Below, one piece after another: positions 35,440 to 47,084 of a DNA stretch of 64,000 nt. Source of the stretch: Oreohelix idahoensis (Eukaryota > Mollusca > Gastropoda > Stylommatophora > Oreohelicidae). The position numbers were made by a program, and so were the translations under genes. The number at the start of each line of letters is the position of its first letter. Within the stretch, counting starts at the first letter, position 1. Location: positions 339,001 to 403,000 of the forward strand of contig JAMPIV010000590.1 of the NCBI GenBank assembly GCA_024509875.1. The letters run 5' to 3'. The notes under the pieces are model-generated. The model searched no databases, was not told the DNA's origin, and saw only the letters and a program-made list of their open reading frames with translations.

Positions 35440-37028
35440 CACCTGATTTTAATAATGAAACACCCACAACCACCTTGCCAATAACTTGCGATGAATTCAC
35501 GCTGGACGAGATCAAACAAGCCGTTAAAAGATTAAAAAATTTTAAAGCTGCTGGAGTTGACGAAATTTCAGGGGAAATGATTAAAGCAGTTAATGACAAC
35601 AACCTCTTGAGAATTTTAGATATTATAAATGAAGTATGGAGAGAAGAACAACCACCACAACAATGGAAAGACAGTATTATTGTAAAGTTACCGAAGAAAG
35701 GTGATCTATCAGACTGTAATAACTGGCGTGGTATATCTCTATTATCGGTACCTGGAAAATTATTATGTTGCATGATGTTAGAAAGACTTAAATTGCATGC
35801 TGACGAAAAGATCAGAGAAGAACAAGCGGGTTTCAGGCCGAAACGATCATGTATTGATCAAATATTCACACTAAGAACAATTATAGAAGAATCAGTGGAA
35901 AGGCAATCGCCACTTATTATCACCTTCGTCGATTTTCAAAAAGCCTTTGATAGTCTACACCGCCCATCATTGTGGAAGATACTTACAATCTATGGTTTTC
36001 CAACAAAATGTGTGAATATAATCAAAGCGCTATATGACAATGCAAGATGTTGTGTTAGAACAAATAAAGGGAATACAGAATGGTTTACAGTAGAAACAGG
36101 GGTGAAACAAGGCTGTATTATGTCACCACTACTTTTTGGAATAGCTATTGATTGGGTTATGAGAAACTATACCCACAATGAACAATTGGGTATAAAATGG
36201 ACAAATGGAAAATTCCTGGGGGACCTGGATTTCGCAGATGATGTAGCATTCTTAAGTTCAACACCAAGACAATCCCAAGAAGCAATAAATAATTTGTGTC
36301 ATCTCTCGGTTAAAATAGGTCTCCAAATAAATGCCTCTAAAACTAAAGCTATGAACTTTTCTAACGAGACCTTTGATATCATCTTGAACGGGGAAAAACT
36401 ACAGAAAGTTGAAAGTTTCAATTATTTAGGCAGTAAAATGACTCAGGATGGTGACACAACAAGAGAAATCCATACTAGAATTGCTTTGGCAGCTAGCGCC
36501 TTCAATAGATTATCTAACATTTGGAAATTACGATCATTGAATATACATACCAAGCTTCGTCTGTTTAATTCAAATGTTATCTCAGTGTTAACATACGGCT
36601 GTGAGAGTTGGAAAATAACAAAATCATTGGAGAACAAGCTGAATACATTCGAGAACAAATGTCTTAGAAAACTCATGAACATCAGTTGGAAAGAATTCAA
36701 GACTAATAGACAAATAAGAGAAGACTCTAGGCAGAAATATGTCTCCGACTATATAAGGAAAAGACGATGGTCATATATCGGTCATGTCCTACGAATGCAA
36801 AACAACAGAATACCACTACAGGCGCTCACTTGGGTTCCTGAGGGTAAGAGGAAAAAAGGAAGACCAAAAGAAACACTCAGAAGAACAATAATAAGAGAAG
36901 GAAGAATGTTGGGCCTAAATAATGTGCAAGAGCTAAGAGGAGTGGCGTCACAACGAACAACCTGGAGAGCACTGGTTTCTGCCTTATGCGCCGTGTTTGG
37001 TGCTTAAAGAATTTATTATTATTATTAT
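35440..37028 (+). mobile_element. 5'-truncated LINE, young
   Basis: A non-LTR retrotransposon cut off at its 5' end, with a (TTA)n tail at 37013-37028 and short target duplications ACAACA at 35434-35439 and 37029-37034. A second copy on the minus strand (63573-64000) differs from it at only a couple of bases over 400 bp, so the family has been active recently. Confidence 0.85.
35446..37007 (+). CDS. LINE reverse transcriptase, N-truncated
   Basis: An open frame of about 520 codons (the ATG at 35424 lies in the flanking SINE, so the true N-terminus is missing). RT motifs in order: AAGVDEISGEMIK, NWRGISLLSVPGKLL, EEQAGFRPKRSCIDQIF, FVDFQKAFDSLHR, GVKQGCIMSPLLFGIAID and the catalytic LDFADDVAFLSS. 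The C-terminus has LTYGCESWKITKSLENKL, RRWSYIGHVLRMQNN and PEGKRKKGRPKETLRRT, a tail shared by RTE/CR1-like LINEs of many animals. The endonuclease domain is absent. No stop or frameshift interrupts the remainder, which ends at TAA. Confidence 0.92.
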
Positions 37029-37299
37029 ACAACAGAAATGAACATATAAGTGATAGGCTTACCGGGAATGGAACCTAGGACCATTGTAAACGGCGCCATC
37101 GCCTTGCTGTGACAGTTCATCGTGAAAGGACGCGCAGCCATTTTGGATCCCCCAAAAAGTGCACCATTGACTGAGGTCATTCTCATGACAGCAAGTAGAA
37201 ACCACACAAAGGTCGAAATACTTACGTCTAGTAATGTGTAGAGGAAGATGAACAACACAGAATAGACTGGTTGGTTAAAGTCACGGATGGAGAAACACT

Positions 37300-37915
37300 T
37301 AAATAAACGATCAAGCCCTGTACAGACCAGTGCTGAAAAGGACTAATAGTATGTATCAGATAGCATCATGAAGCCCTGAAAAGGGCTGTTATGAAAAGGA
37401 CTAATAGTATGTATCAGATAGCATGACCAAGCGCTGATGAGCACCAGTACTGAAAAGGGCTGTTATGAAAAGGACTAATAGTATGTATCAGATAGCATCA
37501 TGAAGCCCTGAAAAGGGCTGTTATGAAAAGGACTAATAGTATGTATCAGATAGCATGACCAAGCGCTGATGAGCACCAGTACTGAAAAGGGCTGTTATGA
37601 AAAGGACTAATAGTATGTATCAGATAGCATCATGAAGCCCTGAAAAGGGCTGTTATGAAAAGGACTAATAGTATGTATCAGATAGCATGACCAAGCGCTG
37701 ATGAGCACCAGTACTGAAAAGGGCTGTTATGAAAAGGACTAATAGTATGTATCAGATAGCATCATGAAGCCCTGAAAAGGGCTGTTATGAAAAGGACTAA
37801 TAGTATGTATCAGTGAGCATGGCGAATCCCTGATGAAGGCTGTTATGAAAAGGACTAATAGTATGTATCAGATAGCATGACCAAGCGCTGATGAGCACCA
37901 GTACTGAAAAGGACG
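37300..37915. repeat. 132-bp higher-order tandem array
   Basis: Units are built from two related half-units: both hold GAAAAGGACTAATAGTATG and TATCAGATAGCAT, one then has CATGAAGCCCTGAAAAGG and the other GACCAAGCGCTGATGAGC. The pair repeats with a period of 132 bp (GCATGACC at 37421, 37553, 37685), with a shorter step at the right end (next at 37875). A single related unit lies at 34700-34790. Confidence 0.92.
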
Positions 37916-38306
37916 CCACTGAAACGAGCAAGATTACTATCGTTCTGCTTATCATTCTGCATTTATCTTTCATTCCTTGTGGGGGAAAAAAAGCTCTCAA
38001 AGACTGTCTCAATGAATGAAGCTAATTGCTGTCCAATCAGATTCATGTATTATTTATGATAAATCTGATTGGAGAGTATTTCGATCCTTCCTAGTACTAT
38101 CCATATTTGGAAACGTTACAGCGTCATGAAATCCCGGGGAAGAGTTTGAATATTGTTATCGTATATACGAAATACACATCATAATCGTGCGAAATATTTC
38201 AACAGTAACAATTTCAACTAACTGTACAATTTGCGGCTCTATATTCAGGTAGTTTTTACGCCATGTAACAAGCATTTTGTAGCCAGAAAGCAAACATCGT
38301 AAAACT

Positions 38307-38349
<43 letters not shown>
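38307..38349. repeat. Poly-G tract, 43 bases
   Basis: Forty-three consecutive G. Likely length-variable and error-prone in sequencing. Confidence 0.95.
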
Positions 38350-38669
38350 CGGGCGTAGTAAAAATGCCACAGGGAAGCTTTCGAGTGCTAACCACTGCCA
38401 AAGCTGGGTTCATTTTATCTGAGCTATCATCTCATTACACCAATTGAAGCGGTTGCAGTAATAGAGTGGGGATGCCACAGGCCTTCATATAAGACGTGTG
38501 ATATGTCCTTGATAATTACCGAATGTTATAATTAGTGGTAGCAGCAGAATGTAATACGGACGCAACTAGCGTTATTTCGGTATAGCTTAAAATTTTTATT
38601 TTATTTTATTGTGTACAATTAAAGGGAGACAGCACGGGATGATGGAGTTTACAGAAGAGAACATCTGCC

Positions 38670-39385
38670 CAGTTAGCTTAATTTATAGGTATAGACATTT
38701 TTTATTAGCTTAATTTATAGGTATAGACATTTTTTATTAGCTTAATTTATAGATATAGACATTTTTTATTAGCTTAATTTATAGATTGGGAGCCGCCGTA
38801 GCGCACTGGATGGTGCACAGGCTTCCTAGCTCAGTGGTCCGTGGTTCGATCCCCAGTTGAGGTGGGATTTTTTAGACAGCAAACGGCTCCGGGGTCGATC
38901 CAGCCTTATGAATTGGGTACCAGAGCAACTCTGGGAAGGTTAAGGCGGGCGGCGTGATGCTGGCCACATCATTCCTAGTGTGCCGATGGTCAAGAAAATA
39001 CGGGCCTAACACCATATTCCCAATATGCCTCAATGGCAGTGTAACGGGATCCTTTACCTTTTAATTTATAGATTAAATCTTTCTTAAATTAGCTAAGTTT
39101 ATAGATATAAACATTTCACACATTAGTTTACTTAGACATAGACATGAGCTAAGTTTATAGATATCGACATTTTACACATTAGCTTAAGTAGACAGTTCCC
39201 TCATTAGCTTAATGTATAGATATAGATATTTCACACGTTTAATTTATAGACAGAGACATTTCACATATTTAATGTATAGACAGTCATTTTCCACATTTTA
39301 CCTACAATTTAAGATATTTCACATATTTAATTTGTAGATAGAGATATTGTCTTAATTTATGGATATAGATATTTCGAGCATTAGC
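38670..39385. repeat. Degenerate minisatellite around a SINE
   Basis: Repeats of TTAGCTTAATTTATAG plus an ATAGACATTT-type block, fairly regular at 38670-38787 and increasingly degenerate at 39061-39385. The SINE at 38788-39060 interrupts it. Confidence 0.8.
38788..39060 (+). repeat. tRNA-like SINE family 2, exact boundaries
   Basis: 273 bp flanked by the identical 14-mer TTAATTTATAGATT (38774-38787 and 39061-39074). The head has an A-box-like GTAGCGCACTGGATGG and a B-box-like GTGGTTCGATCCCC, so it is tRNA-derived. It ends in CCTTTACCTT. The SINE at 54393-54752 has a related head. Confidence 0.9.
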
Positions 39386-39391
39386 TATATA

Positions 39392-39467
<76 letters not shown>

Positions 39468-39493
39468 GATATATATATATATATATATATATA
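39386..39493. repeat. (TA)n microsatellite
   Basis: A TA array of about 110 bp with a TATG and a TAGA interruption. Confidence 0.96.
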
Positions 39494-40565
39494 AATTCTG
39501 AAACAAAAATGCAAAACCAGTTTTGCATATGATTACCAATTGCAGTGCTCGACTCGCGCATATCTGAATTTAGTTCACATACAAAAGCATAGGGGTATAA
39601 ATGATAGTTCGAGCATACTCAGATTCGCTCAAATGGAACTCGTGCAAATTAAGGGTTGAGTATATATGATCTATAGCAGCGTTTCTCAACGGGGGCGGTA
39701 CCGCCCCCTGGGGGGCGTTTTCAAGATTTCTAGGGGCGTTCTGATGGGTCGCAACGATTGGGGGTCGCTACTTCCATTCAGGGGGGCGTTGTGTACATTT
39801 TTACATGAATCAATATGAAACAATAGATATTACCCTTCCCATAGCTTGTAACACGATAGATTTTATTTGCCCTGCGTCCCATGGAGTGTTTCAAGAATTC
39901 CAAACGCAAACTTTTAGTACCTGGGATGTTACCATTTTCAGGAGACAGTAGGCAGATATTTATATCCCTTCAACACTCGAAACAATTGTTAGCCTCTCGA
40001 CATACTCAAGCTAACCTTCTCTCTCCACTCTCAACACATATTTTCTTCTGGAAACACATTCCCGTCAAACATTGATTAGCCCGTGAACACATCACAGCCT
40101 CTTCCCTACTCTGTCCGTAAATACCTTCTCGCAACAGGGACGTTGTGGGCAGTTGTGGCTTAGTTTTAATGCATCTTTGGATGTTTCGAGTGTAGAGAAT
40201 TAAACTCAGTCAGTTTTGAGGCTTGACGAGGTGTAGATGTATGTGCAGTGATATTATACTAAAATTTTCAATATGTCAGCAGTAAAGAGAAAGTGTCGAC
40301 AATATTCAGTTGAATATTTAAAATTCGGTTTTGTACCTTCAGCTATAAATGAACATACCAATGTGTTTGCTGTGCCAGCAAGTGTTTTCTAACGAAGCAA
40401 TGAAACCGTCACGGCTTAGCGAGCATTTTACCAAGAAACACTCAGATAAAGTTGGCAAAGATATTACATACTTCCAGGATTTAAAACAAAAGTTTGAAAG
40501 CCGCAACACTGTCACTAATATGTTTTAAAAAAATGTATAATCACAATGATAAAGGTCTCATTGTA

Positions 40566-41904
40566 CGAGGGACGTTCAGAAAGTAATGCACCACATCGTT
40601 TTTCTCAGCTGATAATAAAGATAGAAGCATGAAATTTTGCACACTTCAAATATGGCATGTGCCAATTGTGTGCACCAAATTTCACCGCAACCGGCCAGAT
40701 AATACGGCTGCCCTAAACCGTTGAAATGGAGCGTGTTAGCAACTTGCGTTATAAACAGCGAATTGTGATAGAATTTCTCGTTGCAGAGAAGGAAACTGTT
40801 GTGAACATTCACAAGCATCTATGTGATGTGTATGGAAGTTTTGCAGTCAACATGAGTACATTCAGTCGCTGAGTTCAGAGAATCAAAGAATCAGGAAGTG
40901 GAGATATGGAGCTGCTTGATCGGCCGCGCTGTGGACATCCTGCCACAGCCACCAACGCAGAAATGTTGAAATGCGCTGAGGGCATTATTCTTACTGATAG
41001 GCGAATCACTACTCAACAATTGGCCTTACAGCTGTCAGTCAGCATTGGTAGGGCAAATGCAGTTATAAAAACTCTCGGATTTTCTAAGGTTTGCGCAAGA
41101 TGGGTTCCTCGAAGTCTCACAAATGACCACCGATTGCAAAGGAAAGCAATTTCTTCTGAATTGTTGGAGCGTTTCAATGCTGATGGAGAGAACTTTTTGG
41201 CTAAGATCGTTACAGGTGACGAAACCTGGGCACATCATTTTGAACCTGAGACAAAAAGACAGTCAATGGAGTGGCATCATCCGCAATCACCACGAAGACA
41301 GAAATTCAAGACAATTCCTTCAGCTGGAAAGGTCATGATCACTGTCTTTTGGGACATTGAAGGCATGATTCTTGTGGACGTTATGCTAAAAGGAGAGACA
41401 ATCAATTCGCAAGCTTACATTAAGACATTGAAAAAACTCAATCAACGTTTTCGCAGAGTTCGGCCGCACAAGAATCCAGCAGACCTGCTTCTCCTTCACG
41501 ACAATGCGCGACCTCACACAAGTCTGGCAACAAGGGAAGCAATCACCAAATTGGGTTGGACTGTACTACCCCATCCACCCTATAGTCCCGATTTGGCACC
41601 CTCTGATTTTCATCTATTTGGTCCACTTAAAGATGCACTCCGTGGGACAAGGTTTGAAGATGATGAAGGAGTGATTCATGCAGCGAAGAAATGGCTACAT
41701 GATAAAGACAAAATCTGGTACGGGCTAGGAATACATGCACTTGTTTCGCGCTGGCATAAAGCCGTACAAGTTGATGGGGATTATGTTGAATAATACCGAT
41801 GTTTACATGACATATCCATGTATATTGTGTATAAATTTCATGCTTTTTGAATAAACAGCTCCTGAGACAAACGATGTGGTGCATTACTTTCTGAACGCCC
41901 CTCG
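40566..41904 (+). mobile_element. mariner transposon inside the hAT
   Basis: 1,339 bp bounded by inverted ends, CGAGGGACGTTCAGAAAGTA at the left and the complement of ...TACTTTCTGAACGCCCCTCG at the right, with TA on both sides (40564-40565, 41905-41906). The ends remain nearly identical over more than 30 bp. Confidence 0.95.
40726..41793 (+). pseudogene. mariner transposase, one nonsense codon
   Basis: A 355-codon reading from ATG 40726 to TAA, broken only by TGA at 40870-40872 where mariner proteins have Trp in the FSRWVxR-type segment. It contains the N-terminal helix-turn-helix, WVPRSLT (the WVPHEL-type motif), the catalytic VTGDETWAHHF, LLLHDNARPH and YSPDLAPSDFHLF. There are 34 residues between the second and third Asp, i.e. 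DD34D, the mariner signature. An ATG at 40906 could restart after the stop but would lack the first DNA-binding region. Confidence 0.94.
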
Positions 41905-43913
41905 TATCTTACAAAATTGCACACATGATTGCGAAGTGTGGTAAACCTCACAACATTGGAGAATCTTCAATTTTACCAGTTGTACGGGAGGTAATTAGCA
42001 CAATGATGGAAAGAAATCCAAGTGACATCATTTCTTCTATTCCATTGAGCAATGATACTGTTTCAAGAAGAATAGATGAGATGGCAAGTGATGTTGAAAA
42101 TCATTTGTGTACTGATTTGCAGTCTACTGAATTTTCACTACAGTTGGATGAAAGCGTCCGTCGTGCGTGATAACGAAGTTTTGCTGCTCGCATATGTGAG
42201 ATACATAAAGAATGAAAATATCACAGAGGATATGTTATTTGCAAAACTACTGGCAGCAGATACAAAGGGGTTATCAATCTTTGAAACCCTTGAAACATTT
42301 TTGTTAGTAAAACAAATTCCTTTTTCCAATGTCATCGCATGTGCGACAGACGGAGCACCAGCTATGGTTGGTCGTCATCGTGGATTTCTGGCCTACTTAA
42401 AAAATGTGGCACCAGGTGTTTTAACAATTCATTGTGTTATTCATCGACAACATTTAGTCGCCAAGCATCTTAGTGACAGACTCCACAAATCAATGAACTG
42501 TGTTATCAGTGTTATTAACAAAATTAAGGCGCATTCGTTAAACGATAGATTATTTCGTAAACTTTGTTGTGATAATGGTGAAGAGTTTAAACGTTTTCTC
42601 CTACACACGGAAGTACAATGGCTGTCCAAAGGTAACTGTTTAAAAAGATTATGGGCATTATTTGATACTGTTGTAGAGTTTTTGGATTCAATCAAAGAAG
42701 AATTTAGCATCGAAAGAGAAGTATTGCGAAACGATGTGGCCTATCTTTCAGATATATTTGAAAAGTTAAATGAGGTTCGTCTTAAGCTACAAGGAAATGA
42801 GATCAGTCTGATTAAAGTGAAAGGAATTATCATGGGGTTCATCAACAAATTGACATTATATAAAAATAATCTTAGTCGCCGAGAACTTTCTCATTTTCCA
42901 TTTTTACTGCAGTTAGGTGGGGACAGGCTTAAAGATTCAGATTTAGAGGTTTATTGCACTCATTTGGACGCTATTAAAAATGATATGAGCATAAGACTTA
43001 AAGACTTACAAGAACTAATAATACCGGATTGGGTGATTAATGCGTTTGAATCAGACGTGGAACAAGTTAGTCAACATTTACAAAAAGAATTAATTGAGCT
43101 ACAAAATGACTTCGAGGAAAAAGCACGATTCAGTCACACATATTACGAAAAATTGTGGATCCAGTAGAGGCTTGCGTATCCCGTTCTTTGGCGTGAAACT
43201 AAATTGCTAATTACAGCATTCCCAACGTCGTATTTGGTGGAGAAGGGATTCAGTGCAGTAGTGTTGCTACTACAAAAGCAACGAAACCGGCTGCAGATTT
43301 GTAACAGAGGAGATTTCAGACTTCTTTTAACAAACTTAGAACCTAATATTTCAAAACTGGCTGAGTTACACCAAGCGCAAGGATCTCATTAAGCTTCATT
43401 AGTAAGTGAATTTTTATATAATTATATCATTATTATCAACTAATAATTTTTCCAAGTTTTTCATGTTTAAAGTGGTTGCATAAGGAGAGGCTTAAATATT
43501 CATATCTGAAGATATATATGCAGGTCATTTGTGCGCTGTTAAAATGATATGATTATGAATATGATAGTTATAGAGTTGTAAGAACAAATTTTATATCATT
43601 TGCTCTGCCAATTTGTAATTCAAGGATAATGAACTTGTGGTGTATACAATTCCGTACTTAAACTCATAATTAATATTACTATGCTTTTAAAAATGTGCTT
43701 TCTCTTTTTCTTTATATTATAAGAAAAGATAACTCATTAACTGCATTGCTTTTTTAAAAGTATGCTGGAATATATGTATATATGTGTGCGTGTGTGTGCG
43801 CGCGCACGATAAAGAGCAAGGGGGTGTTAAAAGGATTGGGGGGGGGGGGGGCGCGTTTTAAAATATTAGTTGTCAAAAGGGGGCGTTGCTACTATGAGGG
43901 TTGAGAAACACTG

Positions 43914-44299
43914 ATCTATAGCAATCGGGCCACATCAGAATAAAGCCACAAATTATCAGTCTATAACTGCAAGCTGTAACAATAATAATAGAAAGTTATA
44001 GAAAAAATGTCGAAATATCATTGAGGTTACTAAATGATCTCTACTCATTATCATTATTCTCATTATTATTGATATAGAGAATAAATGCAGGAAACGATAA
44101 CAAAATTGTACTGGAAAAAAACACCACAACAAGATGTAGAATCATACATATACCTTATCAGCGATATTGACAAAGCTTTTGGGACAGACAATGATATCAA
44201 AATAAGAAAACAAAAGGCTTGATGAGCTTACACTGCATTGGTAAATATAAGGAGATCTAATTAAATCGTGCCCAACACGGAATTCAGTTTTCGATTCAG
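43914..44299. other. No recognised gene
   Basis: AT-rich stretch with the right target duplication ATCTATAG at its start; nothing else supported. Confidence 0.4.
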
Positions 44300-44730
44300 A
44301 CGTCGGGTCGTTACCGATGTGTGGCACTGAGGCATGGATAACAGAAAAGACAACCACCACAAAGCTACAGACTTTCTCAGATGGATCCATGCGTAAAGCT
44401 GTAGGATTGAAGTGGTACTACAAGATCACTCATGTGGAAGTAATGACAAGAACCAGACAAGCGCTAGTGGAACAAGAGATGAGAAGAAGACACTGGGGAT
44501 GGATAGGACACACATTGAGAGAACCTGTTGATAGCATTACAAGGCAGTCCTTGTTCTGGAATCCCGAGGGCAAGAGAAGAAGAGGTAGACCAAAGAACAC
44601 ACGGAGAAGACAACTGGTAACAGACATGAAAGGGAAGAAGGAGACATAGAAAGACCATGAGCTGATGCCACGTGACAGGAAGACTTGGTAGAAGTTTGTT
44701 GAAGGAATATGCACCTTGGGGAGTTAAAAA
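44300..44730 (+). mobile_element. LINE 3' end, decayed
   Basis: The reading at 44317-44649 gives CGTEAWITEKTTTTKLQTF, EQEMRRRHWGWIGHTLR, ITRQSLFWNPEGKRRRGRPK and a stop, then KDHELMPRDRKTW. This is the C-terminal tail of an RTE/CR1-like LINE. Stops after KKET and RKTW mark it as a pseudogene. The same family gives fragments at 6000-6115, 11465-11675 and 63355-63545. Confidence 0.78.
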
Positions 44731-45205
44731 GAAGAAAAGATCTATAGATCATTTAAAAAAAAAACACTAAAGTAGGTTAAGTAATAATAATTGTATCCCA
44801 ACAAATCATTCGGGAATCAATTTAGCAATATACAATCACCTAGACAAGAATCGAATTAGATCCGAGAACAGGAACAACAGCATTTCAATTCAGATAGAAG
44901 TTTTTAATAATGTAGGAAACTGTGCTAAAAGTTTCTCAATAAGTTCAACCACTTAAGGTAAATTTTACAAGAAGGTTACTAATTACGAAAGACATATATA
45001 TATATATAAAATAACAACTCATTGATTTATTTGTTTAAATTTATTTATTAATATAGTACTTAGTGTCATTTTGAGTTCGCCTCTTTAAACAGAAACACAA
45101 TTTGTTTTTGGAGCTTATTATTTCCCTTACCATTAAAAAAGTCTTGGTACCATAAAAGCACTCATGGAGTTACTTCCACTAATTTTACATTGTTGTCAAT
45201 TATTA
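44731..45205. other. No recognised gene
   Basis: AT-rich sequence with a short TATATATATATA run near 44997-45007. Nothing supported. Confidence 0.4.
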
Positions 45206-45207
45206 TT

Positions 45208-45375
45208 AGCGACCGATTGGCAGAGTGGTTAGAAGAATTGTGGCGCCACGCTCCGTTGTACACAACTGTAAATAAGTGCTGACCCTGCTCGTGAGTTAGG
45301 GAAAGAAAAGACAGCGAGGAAAGGTTCTTCTCACCTCACATCTCGATGCTGGGCCTAGTATCTTTGTTGCGTGAT
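45208..45375 (+). repeat. tRNA-like SINE family 1, partial copy
   Basis: A-box-like GATTGGCAGAGTGGTTAG then a shortened body (CACAACTGTAAATAAGTGC, GGGAAAGAAAAGACAGCGAGG). It lacks the usual CTACGGCAGTATC tail. Confidence 0.7.
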
Positions 45376-46785
45376 AAATTCTCGCAACATCGTTTTATTT
45401 CAATATCTGTTTTATAACGCAAGGGCAACAACTGCTTGAAATCTATAGTCACTTTTCTCGGTAAGCATTTGTCTTCTCGCGTTAGTATCGAATGCAGTTA
45501 ACTTTTGAGCTGTGGTCATTTTTGCGCTGGACTGCGCATGACTTGTCTTGTTGTTTGGTCGATCGGTTTCCGCCCACCACTAGGGGGAGTGAGCGATTTG
45601 GAATGGCGAAAGAGATGCCTCGTTGAAGAGGGGATCTCCGCTTTTTTTTGTTCTGTCAGGGATGTGTAGTCCTCTTATGGATATTTCGTTTAGTCGAGAT
45701 AATACCTCTAGTGTTTTCCCACATGTCGGGAGGCGTGATATTTCTGTGTATTTCATGAAAGCAAGGTAAATTGACTTTTTCATTAACTCTATCGATTTTG
45801 GGTCGTGAGCGATTTCGATTCATAGCCTGTCTCCGAAAGTCGTCGTCACGAGATGTTCTTTCCCAGCTCACATGTCGCTGCATTGTACTGCATCGGTTGA
45901 TGCATGTACCAAGGACCATTACTTGCTACTTTGTTAAATGAACTAGGTTTAGAAAACCTTTATTATCTAGAGGATATTCTTGAGGACATTATTTATACTT
46001 CGGCAGACGTGTCTGTCTTGCTGAAGTCAAACTAAGGAGAGTGAACTGATCTCATACATCTGGTTATCTCCTGGCTGTTATAGAAAAGGATGGAGTTGTT
46101 CACCTGACTACATTTACAGCACTTTGAAATATAACATGCATCTGACTCATCATTGTAATGCTGTCTACCGTTTATTGCTGTATTGAATGTTGCTGTGATA
46201 ATGACTGTTTGATGTGCCTACACATTTGCGTAACCATTTTGTCACTGTGGCGTCCACAATAAATAATGAAGAAAAACGTCAACGGCTGTTTCAAGACTCA
46301 TTGACTTTATACGTCGTGAGTTTACTGACGTCCTATGTGGATTGCCCTGTTATTGTTGCATGAACATTGTTTTGACTGAACACATCTACACACTACACAA
46401 AACCAGACATGCGGATGCCATCCATCATCATATGGCATCACGCATCAATCTTGAAGTCTCTAAACACTTCCCTCCCCTTTGGAAGGATCTTCTAATATAC
46501 TGCCTTTACCATTTCATTATTATATAAAATGTGCTAGACCAATGATAATCAAAACTTGACAAATTAAAATGTACCAAGAAAGGAAGCTGCGTACAAAGTT
46601 TCAGCTGTCTACAATGAGTAGAACTTTGTCATTTTGAGCGTCAACAATTTGAAACGTTCAAACCACGGGCATGTCAAGTTAATAAACGGGTTTTAAAAAA
46701 AAATTAAAAGAACTTAAACAATATAACAGTGAGAAATTCGTAAATTAGTAATGCACCCCTGAGATTCGAACTCAGTCCTTTCACA
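45376..46785. other. No recognised gene; one CTCF-like site
   Basis: The longest repeat-poor stretch in the right half. It contains the word CCACTAGGGGGAG at 45577-45589, close to the core bound by CTCF in animals. Minus-strand frames at 45580-45919 are unrecognised. A fragment near 46450-46510 resembles the SINE family 1 tail weakly. Confidence 0.35.
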
Positions 46786-46789
46786 TTAA

Positions 46790-47005
46790 ATAAATATAAG
46801 AGGAAACCAGAGTACAGTGAGAAATAAGTAAATAACTAAATAAATAAAGAAAATTAACAGGCACTCGTTGGACACCAGACAACAGAAAAGAAATATAACA
46901 GTGAGGGTTACCGGGAATCGCAAACCAAGGACCATCCAAACGACGCAAAGCCTTGCTGTGAAAGTAAATCACGATCGGAAGGACGGCCAATTTTGCACCC
47001 CGTGC
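46790..47005 (-). repeat. tRNA-like SINE family 4, minus copy
   Basis: Contains CACTCGTTGGACACCAGACA and GGTTACCGGGAATCG, the complement of the family's B-box region. An (AAAT)n-like tail lies at the left (46825-46850), as in the other minus copies. Confidence 0.75.
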
Positions 47006-47084
47006 AACACTGGTTATTTATCCTTTGATGTTACCGAAGGAAGAGAGACGTAAGAGAATCAGTTATCCCCACGTAGTTATATGG

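Larger units (their letters stand above)
35378..37190 (-). repeat. SINE family 4 copy split by a LINE
   Basis: The two halves, 35378-35439 and 37029-37190, join to make the same SINE seen intact at 34793-35065. The LINE at 35440-37028 sits between them, flanked by ACAACA on both sides. Confidence 0.8.
40273..43392 (+). pseudogene. hAT transposase (ZBED/SCAND3-like), broken
   Basis: Starts at ATG 40273 with YSVEYLKFGF; after a 1-base shift near 40352 the BED-type zinc finger continues (CQQV, SNEAMKPSRLSEHFTKKHS). The mariner interrupts it at 40564. Beyond, 41913-43392 encodes KCGKPHNIGESSILPVV, then after another frameshift near 42165 the catalytic core with CATDGAPAMVGRHRGF, VLTIHCVIHRQHLVAKHL and TEVQWLSKGNCLKRL. 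The C-terminal dimerisation region ITAFPTSYLVEKGFSAV is in yet another frame after 43167. The pattern resembles the hAT transposases that gave rise to ZBED5- and SCAND3-type host genes. It cannot make a working protein. Confidence 0.88.
39677..43913 (+). mobile_element. hAT-type transposon, split by a mariner
   Basis: Inverted termini CAGCGTTTCTCAACGGGGGC (left) and the complement of ...GGTTGAGAAACACTG (right), with an 8-bp target duplication ATCTATAG at 39669-39676 and 43914-43921. Eight-base duplications and CAG-type ends are hAT hallmarks. The element is 4,237 bp, of which 1,339 bp plus the duplicated TA are the mariner insertion. Confidence 0.93.

Noticed and set aside
37434..37465. CTGATGAG ... 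GAAAA inside the 132-bp tandem unit, resembling a hammerhead ribozyme core
   Set aside because: The bases between CTGATGA and GAAA cannot form a proper stem II, and GAAA is followed by AGG rather than C. No stem I or III is evident.
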